Shown in pieces: positions 1 through 5,625 of a stretch of DNA of 8,548 bases. Below the pieces are notes generated by a model. That model saw only the letters and a program-made list of their open reading frames with translations, did not search any database and was not told the DNA's origin. This stretch comes from Bacillota bacterium. GTDB taxonomy: Bacteria > Bacillota > Clostridia > Christensenellales > SZUA-584. Within the stretch, counting starts at the first letter, position 1, and each line of letters starts with the position of its first letter. Location: assembly GCA_023415915.1 (NCBI GenBank), contig JAEZIZ010000106.1, positions 1 through 8,548 of the forward strand, given 5' to 3'. The position numbers were made by a program, and so were the translations under genes.

Positions 1-48
1 TTTGTAGATTCGCGATAGAATATTGAACCATTTTCAGAAAAAAATACA

Positions 49-80
49 TTGTTGATTCGGGTTTTATGCTTCATAATAAT
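49..80 (+). promoter_or_regulatory. Predicted sigma-A-type promoter of the regulatory operon
   Basis: Two overlapping hexamer pairs fit, both with 17-base spacing: TTGTTG (49-54) with CATAAT (72-77), and TTGATT (52-57) with AATAAT (75-80). Either would start transcription near 84-88 and give a 5' leader of about 55-60 bases before the response regulator start at 143. A third, weaker pair is TTGAAC (23-28) with TACATT (45-50). A 10-bp palindrome, ATATGCATAT (89-98), lies just downstream and could be an operator. No upstream gene is visible in bases 1-142. This is a pattern match only. Confidence 0.45.
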
Positions 81-142
81 GAGGGGATATATGCATATCA
101 AATAACAAATACACACATCTACTGGAAAGGGAAGATCCAAGC

Positions 143-1756
143 ATGTTTAAGGTCTTTCTTGTCGAGGATGAGGTCGTAGTACGCGAAGGTATACGCAACA
201 ACATTCTTTGGGAGCAGTATGGCTTTCTTTATGCAGGTGACGCTTCGGACGGGGAGCTTGCATTGCCGTTGATACGCAAGGTAAAGCCTGATCTTCTTAT
301 CACCGATATTAAAATGCCGTTTATGGACGGTCTGGAGCTAATTCGGCTTGTCCGCAAAGAGCTTCCCGGTACAAAAATCGTAATCATTAGCGGATACGAC
401 GACTTTTCTTACGCGCAGCAGGCGATTCGCATGGGTGTGGAACAATATCTCTTAAAGCCTATCGTAAAGGAAAAGATGGTGGAGATACTTGTCGCGCTGC
501 AGAATAAGATGGAAGCCGAGCGGCAGCAGCAGGAATACCTTGCGAAGTTCCAGCGGGAGGCGCAGGAGTACGAAACGTTTTCGCGTAGGAGGTTTTTCGA
601 GCAGATAGTGACAGGCGGCCTGAGCGTATCGGAAATATCGGAAACAGCAAATGCAATGGGCATAGATTTAAACGCGCCGTTCTATAACATTGTGCTTTTT
701 TCGCTTAACAGTGCCGGATACGACGGAAGCGCGCCGGATAGCTATACCGACGCGCTCGCAAGGCTGCAGGACGATATTACTCAGTTTATATTCAGCAAAC
801 CCGAGCTTATACTGTTTCGCTGGAATGTAACGACGTACGCCATTCTGATAAAGGGCGGTCAGTACGATGTTGTGCAGATGACCAATGAATGCACGGAAAA
901 CATACAGAGCCGCTGTGCTATGGCCGGGCGTGATGTGGACTGGTATATCGCCTGCGGTACGCCTGTGTCCCGGCTGAGCGCCGTTCCGGCCTGTTTTGAG
1001 CAAGCGAGCCGTATTTTGTCGTATCGCTATCTGTGCCCAAAAGATCATATGCTTTCCGAAGACAGCATACTGAATTTTCTTAAAAAAGCCGGTCTGGAAA
1101 CAGATTCGGATAAGGATATAGATCAGGAGCGTATCCGCAGCTTTTTAAGCAGCGGAGAGCTGGAAGAAATCGACCGCTTTATCGATCAGCTTCTGCAAAG
1201 CGCCGGAGAGAAAGCCGTTTCGCTGCCGCTTTTTTGCAGATATCTTACAATGACGGTTTACTTCGCGGCGGCGGAGTATCTTGAATCTATAGGCTGCGGC
1301 ATGGACGCCTTTTGGCCGTTCGAGCTTCGTCCCAAAGACAACGCTTCAACGCCGGAGGAAGCGCGCAAGTACGCGCTTAAAGTAATGCGTCAGGCAATAG
1401 AGCTTAGGGACCGCGAGAGCAAAAAGCAGCAGCGAGATCTGCTTATACAGGCTATAAGATTTATTGACAAACATTATCCGGACGAGTCTATCTCTCTCGA
1501 CAGGGTAGCCAGGAAAGTAAACATCAGCCCGAATTATTTTTCCGCAATGTTCAGCCAGGAAGTCGGGCAGACGTTCGTGGAATACTTAACCAGTAAACGT
1601 ATCGGCGAAGCTAAGCGTATGCTGCGCCAGACGGACAAGCGTTCCAGCGAAATTGCGTTTGCCGTAGGATATAAAGATCCTCACTATTTCAGCTTCGTAT
1701 TCAAAAAGGTTGCAGGCTGCACACCGAGCGAATACCGCAGAGGAGACAGGCAGTGA
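143..1756 (+). CDS. YesN-type response regulator with AraC-family DNA-binding domain
   Basis: This 537-residue cytoplasmic response regulator most likely activates the downstream sugar transporter when phosphorylated by the adjacent kinase. The receiver domain (about 1-120) has the acidic pair E8/D9, phospho-acceptor D55 in the ITDIKMP motif, S83 and K105 before P106. A charged, Q/E/R-rich stretch (about 107-155) looks like a helical linker, followed by a long middle domain without a motif I recognise. The C-terminus (about 440-533) is an AraC/XylS module with two helix-turn-helix units, the first around SLDRVARKVNISPNYF and the second around SSEIAFAVGYKDPHYFS. Length and layout match the YesN family of Firmicutes. 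The start is supported by GGAAAGGGA (124-132), 10 bases upstream. Its stop overlaps the kinase GTG start. The target promoter is inferred from context, most likely the one at 4439-4467. Confidence 0.95.
   Translation: MFKVFLVEDEVVVREGIRNNILWEQYGFLYAGDASDGELALPLIRKVKPDLLITDIKMPFMDGLELIRLVRKELPGTKIVIISGYDDFSYAQQAIRMGVEQYLLKPIVKEKMVEILVALQNKMEAERQQQEYLAKFQREAQEYETFSRRRFFEQIVTGGLSVSEISETANAMGIDLNAPFYNIVLFSLNSAGYDGSAPDSYTDALARLQDDITQFIFSKPELILFRWNVTTYAILIKGGQYDVVQMTNECTENIQSRCAMAGRDVDWYIACGTPVSRLSAVPACFEQASRILSYRYLCPKDHMLSEDSILNFLKKAGLETDSDKDIDQERIRSFLSSGELEEIDRFIDQLLQSAGEKAVSLPLFCRYLTMTVYFAAAEYLESIGCGMDAFWPFELRPKDNASTPEEARKYALKVMRQAIELRDRESKKQQRDLLIQAIRFIDKHYPDESISLDRVARKVNISPNYFSAMFSQEVGQTFVEYLTSKRIGEAKRMLRQTDKRSSEIAFAVGYKDPHYFSFVFKKVAGCTPSEYRRGDRQ
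1739..1745 (+). promoter_or_regulatory. Ribosome binding site that decides the kinase GTG start
   Basis: AGAGGAG lies 7 bases upstream of GTG 1753, inside the last codons of the response regulator. The alternative ATG at 1798 has only a weak GGGAAA upstream. The spacing and the GTGA stop/start overlap favour the GTG. Confidence 0.7.
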
Positions 1757-3225
1757 TCGTAAATTTACGGCAGAGAGCGAAAAACGGGAAAAGTACTATG
1801 CAAAGCAAGCTCTGGAAGATGATACTTATCGTCGCTCTGCCGCTTATGATCGTTATATTTGTGATCGCGACTATCGGTATAGGATACGTGCTGCAGTATA
1901 ACGCGATACTGAATAACGTGACGACGGCTTCCAACTTCAATGTTATTTCATCCTCAGATTTCAACCAGAGCTGGGCGGACGACATCGATTCGAAAATGTA
2001 CCATTACGTGATAGAAAGCCAATACTCCGTAGGCCTGCCCATCGCGGAGGTGCGCTCGGCGAAGGCGATCGCTCAAGAGCTCAAGGATACTACGACGGAA
2101 AAAAACAGCCTCCGCGCCATAAACAGCGTTCTTAATATGTGCGAAAAGCTGGAAGATAAAATGCTGCAGATTAAGGTTACCGAGGAGTACGACGCCCGCA
2201 TGAATCTGCTGGAAACAGATATATACGGGAGGACGGAACTTATTCTGCAGTACATGAACATCTATCTCTATTACGAGGCGGCGCATCTGAATGCTTTGCA
2301 GACAGCCATGATCAGAAACATGGTGGTATTAATGAGCGCTGTTGTAGTTTTATCGACGGTACTGCTGTATATACTTTTGACCAACTCGAGAAAGCTTAGC
2401 CGCAGAATAGTCGATCCGATAGACAGGATCTGCGAGCGTCTGGAAGCCATAGGAAAAGGAAGCCTGCTCGTATGCGAGCCCGTGCAGGCAGACGTGGAGG
2501 AAGTTCAGCTTCTTTCGGACGGCATTGAAAGCATGGTAGGGCGGTTAAAGCAGCTTATTGATAAAAACGCGGAGCAGGAAAAACAGCGCAGGCGCACGAT
2601 GCTGGCGCTGCTGCAGGCGCAGATGAACCCGCATTTTCTGTATAACACGCTCGATACTATCATCTGGCTTATAGAGTCGGGGGAAATAAGCGAAGCGGTA
2701 ACTATGGTATGCAGCCTGTCGAATTATTTCCGGTTTTCCTTAAGCCGCGGACAGAACGTAATCACGCTGGCGGAGGAAGAACAGCATATCAGAAGTTACC
2801 TCGAGATACAGCAGATGCGCTACCGTGACTTGATGGATTACGAAATAGACATCCCGGATCAGCTTAAAAACTTCATACTGCCTAAGCTCACACTGCAGCC
2901 GCTGGTGGAAAACGCGCTGTACCACGGCATAAAAATCAGCCGCCGCAAAGGCTTTATACGCGTAACCGGCGCCGAACAGGAGGGACATATAGTTCTTGAG
3001 GTAGTCGACGACGGATCGGGCATGACTAAGGAACGCCTTAATGAAGTGCGGACGTCATTGGCGGAAGACAAAAGCGAAGGCTTCGGCTTAAGGACGGTGC
3101 ACGAGAGGATTCAAATACTTTTTGGCAGGGAATACGGCCTTGCTATTTACAGCATGCCGGATGCCGGCACGAGAGTCACCGTGATCATCCCTAAGCAGAC
3201 GATAGACAAGGAGATGGAGAAATGA
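1753..3225 (+). CDS. YesM/LytS-type membrane sensor histidine kinase
   Basis: A 490-residue kinase of the His_kinase/HATPase family typical of YesM and LytS. Order: short cytoplasmic N-terminus; membrane segment about 23-47; extracytoplasmic domain of about 140 residues that looks mostly helical; second membrane segment about 189-210; HAMP-like region about 211-270; phospho-acceptor H294 in QAQMNPHFLYNTLDTI; N-box LQPLVENALYHG with N387; G1 box DDGSGM (419-424); G2 box GFGLRTV (443-449). All catalytic motifs are intact. It starts at GTG 1753 (see the ribosome binding site at 1739-1745); ATG 1798 would remove 15 residues and keep both membrane segments. It overlaps the regulator stop by 4 bases and the next gene by 4 bases, so it is probably translationally coupled to both. 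It is expected to phosphorylate D55 of the neighbouring regulator. The outside domain is too small to be a sugar-binding fold itself, which fits sensing through the binding protein encoded next. Confidence 0.95.
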   Translation: MIVNLRQRAKNGKSTMQSKLWKMILIVALPLMIVIFVIATIGIGYVLQYNAILNNVTTASNFNVISSSDFNQSWADDIDSKMYHYVIESQYSVGLPIAEVRSAKAIAQELKDTTTEKNSLRAINSVLNMCEKLEDKMLQIKVTEEYDARMNLLETDIYGRTELILQYMNIYLYYEAAHLNALQTAMIRNMVVLMSAVVVLSTVLLYILLTNSRKLSRRIVDPIDRICERLEAIGKGSLLVCEPVQADVEEVQLLSDGIESMVGRLKQLIDKNAEQEKQRRRTMLALLQAQMNPHFLYNTLDTIIWLIESGEISEAVTMVCSLSNYFRFSLSRGQNVITLAEEEQHIRSYLEIQQMRYRDLMDYEIDIPDQLKNFILPKLTLQPLVENALYHGIKISRRKGFIRVTGAEQEGHIVLEVVDDGSGMTKERLNEVRTSLAEDKSEGFGLRTVHERIQILFGREYGLAIYSMPDAGTRVTVIIPKQTIDKEMEK

Positions 3226-4217
3226 AAAAAACAGTATTTGTACTGGCCGTCAGCCTCTCGGTACTGCTTTGCGGCTGTCTGCAGGAAGTACAGCCTGTGC
3301 CAGACGTTACCGAAAAAAAGCTTATTGTGGTCGGGTTTTCTCAGGTCGGCGCGGAATCGGAGTGGCGGGTGGCCAACACCGAGAACATCAAGGAAACGCT
3401 GAGCGAAGAAAACGGATATGAGCTCATATTCGACGACGCCCGTAACGAGGAGGAAAACCAGATCAAGGCGATCCGTAAGTTTATACAGCAGGGCGTCGAT
3501 TATATCGTATTCTCGCCAAGGGTTGAAAAGGGCTGGGACTCGATACTGCAGGAAGCAAAAGAGGCGGGCATACCGGTTATAGTGACCGATCGCTACATTG
3601 AAGCAAAGGACGAGGACTTATATACGGCATTTGTCGGTTCGGACTTTCGAAAAGAAGGTGAAAAAGCCGTTGTCTGGCTGGAGCAACTGCTGGAAGAACA
3701 GGGGCGAACAAAAGATACTATACGTATAGTTCATATTCAGGGAACAAAAGACTCCTCTGCGCAGATAGGCCGGACGCTGGCGCTCGAGCAGGCGATAAAG
3801 CGGCATCCGAACTGGACATTGGTAGCGCAGGAAGACGGCGATTTCACAAGAGCCAAGGCAAACGAAGTAATGAGCGAAATTTTAAAGGAGACAAAAGACA
3901 TAGACGTCGTCTATTGCGAGAACGACGGCGAGGCGTTTGGGGCTATAGACGCGATGAAGGTTGCGGGCCTTAAATGCAACGCAGATGACGGAGTTATAGT
4001 AATATCGTTTGACGCGACAGAGGTTGGCCTTCGATACTGTCTCGAAGGAAAGATCGCGCTGAATGTGGAATGTAACCCGCTGCAGGGGCCTTACGTTGAC
4101 GAGATAATCAAAAAACTCGAACGCGGCGAGCCTATTGAACGTGAAAGATTTATCGACGAGACTCAGTTTGATTACCGCACTATCACCCAGGAATTAATTG
4201 AACAAAGGGGTTACTGA
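3222..4217 (+). CDS. Sugar-binding lipoprotein of the sensing operon (YtfQ-like paralog)
   Basis: A 331-residue periplasmic-binding-protein-like lipoprotein (Peripla_BP_4/YtfQ group). The signal peptide has a lipobox ending at C19 (LCG before C), so the protein is anchored outside the cell membrane. Pocket-type signatures resemble E. coli YtfQ closely: GFSQVGAESEWR (38-49), GVDYIVFSP (91-99), TDR (122-124), HIQG (171-174), GDFTR (206-210), YCENDG (231-236) and D264. The start is ATG 3222, which overlaps the kinase stop as ATGA, with AAGGAG (3208-3213) 8 bases upstream. The gene sits with the kinase and regulator rather than beside permease genes. By analogy with XylFII in Clostridium beijerinckii it is probably the ligand-sensing subunit that contacts the kinase, not a transport subunit. 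A second transport-binding protein with other specificity is possible. It is clearly paralogous to the product of 4522-5508 but well diverged. The exact sugar cannot be read from the sequence. Confidence 0.9.
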   Translation: MKKTVFVLAVSLSVLLCGCLQEVQPVPDVTEKKLIVVGFSQVGAESEWRVANTENIKETLSEENGYELIFDDARNEEENQIKAIRKFIQQGVDYIVFSPRVEKGWDSILQEAKEAGIPVIVTDRYIEAKDEDLYTAFVGSDFRKEGEKAVVWLEQLLEEQGRTKDTIRIVHIQGTKDSSAQIGRTLALEQAIKRHPNWTLVAQEDGDFTRAKANEVMSEILKETKDIDVVYCENDGEAFGAIDAMKVAGLKCNADDGVIVISFDATEVGLRYCLEGKIALNVECNPLQGPYVDEIIKKLERGEPIERERFIDETQFDYRTITQELIEQRGY

Positions 4218-4438
4218 CTGTAAGGCGAAAGCGGGCGCTCGCAGGCGGGCGGATAATAGCTGCAATAGCCCGTTTAATCATAAGCACATACTGATTCCAA
4301 CGACTTTTAAAGGGTAGTTTTTTTATGAAAGAAGTTTGTAAAAATACTACAGCAAAGTCTTCATCAAAGTGTAAAAACCCCGGCGTTTTGATATCTAATC
4401 GAGATGGTTTGAATTCTTCACGGCTTCTGTTGCGGACA

Positions 4439-4467
4439 TTGTTTTTCACTTTTCCAAATGTTATAAG
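4439..4467 (+). promoter_or_regulatory. Predicted extended -10 promoter of the transporter operon
   Basis: TTGTTT (4439-4444) and TATAAG (4462-4467) are 17 bases apart, and a TG at 4459-4460 makes an extended -10. The -35 matches the consensus at only three positions, as expected for a promoter that needs an activator such as the AraC-type regulator. The predicted start of transcription is near 4474, giving a leader of about 48 bases. Confidence 0.55.
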
Positions 4468-4477
4468 CAAGATGAAA

Positions 4478-4497
4478 GATGCGTACCCTGACGCATC
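4478..4497 (+). promoter_or_regulatory. Inverted repeat / 5' leader hairpin upstream of the binding-protein gene
   Basis: GATGCGT (4478-4484) and ACGCATC (4491-4497) are perfect complements around a 6-base loop. No run of T follows, so it is not a terminator. If the predicted promoter is right, the hairpin begins a few bases from the 5' end of the mRNA and ends 9 bases before the ribosome binding site. That fits an mRNA-stabilising stem. As DNA it could instead be an operator overlapping the start region. Confidence 0.5.
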
Positions 4498-4521
4498 AAA
4501 CTTTGGAAAGGAAATAGAAGT

Positions 4522-5508
4522 ATGAAAAAATTCATTGCTGTTCTCTTTGTTGTTGTGCTCGCGATAGGGCTGATGGCTTGCGCCGCGCAAGCTCCGGCTA
4601 CCGGTGGAGGCGAGGGCGCTGGCGGACAAATAAAGGTCGGTATAGTCAACAACCCGCCGGCCGAGTCGGGATATCGCGCGGCAAATGTGGCAGACTTTGA
4701 AAAAGTCTTCACGGAAGCGAACGGATACAAGGTCTCGACCTTCTACAGCCTGAAGAATGACGAGCAGCTTAACGCGGCTTCGCAGTTCATAACCGACGGA
4801 GTAGATTATCTTCTCATCTCGGCCGCCGCTACCGATGGCTGGGACGCCGTTCTTAAGAGTGCCAAGGAAGCGGGCGTCAAAGTGTTCCTCTTCGACCGTA
4901 TGCTGAATGCCGATGAGAGCCTTTACGAAGCCGCCGTCGTTTCCGATATGGCGAAAGAAGGGACCACGGCTGTTGAGTGGCTTAAAGCCCAGAAACTGCC
5001 CGAGTATAATGTAATACATATTCAGGGCGCAATGGGCAGCGACGCGCAAATAGGACGCACAGCCGCGCTCGATGCCGAATTTGCGGCCGGCACCATGAAA
5101 AAGGTTGTACAGCAGACCGCTACCTGGGATGAAGCCGAAGCAAAGAAAATTGTTGAATCTGTGATCAATTCAGGTGACAAATTCAACGTAATCTATGCCG
5201 AAAATGACGGCATGGCAAAGGGCGCTGTCGCGGCCCTCGATGAAGCCGGCATCACCCACGGCGTCGGCAAAGACGTCATTATAATGGGCTTTGACTGCAA
5301 CAAGTGGGCTTTAAGAGAACTGCTTGCGGGCAACTGGAACTATGACGGGCAGTGCAGCCCCTTCCAGGCTTCCGTAATCGACGGCATGATAAAGGATCTT
5401 GAGGCCGGCAAGACGCTCCCGTCAAAGAAGGTCATTTCTGAAGAGAAGGGCTTTGACGCAGCGACTATTACTCAGGAAGACATCGATAAATATGGTCTTG
5501 GCGAGTAA
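4522..5508 (+). CDS. ytfQ: ABC transporter sugar-binding lipoprotein, YtfQ-like (furanose type)
   Basis: A 328-residue substrate-binding lipoprotein that delivers sugar to the ATPase/permease complex encoded just downstream. The signal peptide ends in the lipobox LMAC with C20, followed by a Gly/Ala-rich flexible linker (about 21-35). The binding-protein fold has the family landmarks VGIVNNPPAESGYR (39-52), GVDYLLIS (93-100), FDR (124-126), HIQG (166-169), YAENDG (225-230) and GFD (256-258). It starts at ATG 4522 with AAAGGA (4507-4512) 9 bases upstream. It is the first gene of the transport operon, and two hairpins follow it, which suggests it is made in excess over the membrane parts. The assignment to the YtfQ group rests mainly on its partners, which are clear YtfR/YtfT/YjfF relatives. 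The pocket start (NNPP...SGYR) differs from E. coli YtfQ and from the paralog at 3222-4217, so the substrate may be galactofuranose, arabinofuranose, fructofuranose or another sugar. Confidence 0.92.
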   Translation: MKKFIAVLFVVVLAIGLMACAAQAPATGGGEGAGGQIKVGIVNNPPAESGYRAANVADFEKVFTEANGYKVSTFYSLKNDEQLNAASQFITDGVDYLLISAAATDGWDAVLKSAKEAGVKVFLFDRMLNADESLYEAAVVSDMAKEGTTAVEWLKAQKLPEYNVIHIQGAMGSDAQIGRTAALDAEFAAGTMKKVVQQTATWDEAEAKKIVESVINSGDKFNVIYAENDGMAKGAVAALDEAGITHGVGKDVIIMGFDCNKWALRELLAGNWNYDGQCSPFQASVIDGMIKDLEAGKTLPSKKVISEEKGFDAATITQEDIDKYGLGE

Positions 5509-5517
5509 TCAAATCTC

Positions 5518-5536
5518 CCCTCACCCCCTATGAGGG
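5518..5536 (+). promoter_or_regulatory. Small intergenic hairpin after the binding-protein gene
   Basis: CCCTCA (5518-5523) pairs perfectly with TGAGGG (5531-5536) around a 7-base C-rich loop, starting 10 bases after the binding-protein stop. There is no T run, so it is probably a processing or stability element working with the larger hairpin next to it. Confidence 0.45.
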
Positions 5537-5547
5537 ATTAAAAGCAT

Positions 5548-5592
5548 GTGCGGTGCGGAGTATGCGGATTGCATACACGCACCGCCACTTTT
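5548..5592 (+). terminator. Strong intergenic stem-loop, probable partial terminator / mRNA 3' stabiliser
   Basis: A long GC-rich stem: GCGGTGCG (5550-5557) pairs with CGCACCGC (5578-5585), then an internal GA/A bulge, then GTATGC (5560-5565) pairs with GCATAC (5571-5576) around a 5-base loop. It is followed shortly by TTTT (5589-5592). The T run is short, so some transcription should read into the ATPase gene, whose ribosome binding site follows at 5611. A stem-loop between a binding-protein gene and the membrane-component genes is a known way to keep binding protein in excess, as in the malE-malF intergenic region of E. coli. Confidence 0.6.
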
Positions 5593-5610
5593 ACGGAACC
5601 TAGAGCGCTT

Positions 5611-5616
5611 AAAGGA
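5611..5616 (+). promoter_or_regulatory. Ribosome binding site that decides the ATPase start
   Basis: AAAGGA lies 9 bases before ATG 5626. The open frame extends up to an ATG at 5548, but that codon sits at the foot of the hairpin and the extra 26 residues do not resemble the family, so 5626 is the start. Confidence 0.75.
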
Positions 5617-5625
5617 TGGTTACCT

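Larger units (their letters stand above)
4218..4521 (+). other. Intergenic control region between sensing and transport operons
   Basis: These 304 bases separate the two operons. The first part (4220-4275) is GC-rich, with only a weak 5-bp stem (4246-4250 with 4268-4272) and no clear terminator, so readthrough from the regulatory operon is possible. The middle (4300-4440) is more AT-rich than the genes and is the expected place for binding of the AraC-type regulator. An imperfect inverted repeat, ATCAAA (4363-4368) with TTTGAT (4387-4392), is present, but no convincing direct-repeat operator was found by eye. The end holds a predicted promoter, a hairpin and the ribosome binding site AAAGGA (4507-4512). 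Confidence 0.6.

Noticed and set aside
1798..1800. ATG as an alternative kinase start
   Set aside because: The upstream GTG at 1753 has a much better ribosome binding site and the stop/start overlap typical of this operon. The ATG remains possible since both membrane segments would be kept.
4246..4272. CGGGC/GCCCG stem after the sensing operon as a terminator
   Set aside because: Only 5 bp with a 17-base loop and a three-T tail; too weak to call a terminator.
4325..4525. 66-codon open frame upstream of, and overlapping by 4 bases, the transport binding-protein gene
   Set aside because: It has an AAAGGG 10 bases before its ATG and an ATGA overlap at its end, but its composition is that of the AT-rich intergenic DNA, it has no recognisable domain or signal peptide, and the best promoter and hairpin lie inside it. 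A leader peptide cannot be excluded.
4183..5049. 288-codon open frame on the minus strand
   Set aside because: It lies antisense to the clear binding-protein gene and the control region. Its translation shows no family motif and it has no convincing ribosome binding site. It is a codon-bias shadow.
5548..5625. Upstream ATG giving the ATPase 26 more residues
   Set aside because: The extra sequence is encoded by the hairpin and does not resemble the family. ATG 5626 has a proper AAAGGA and gives the usual family length.
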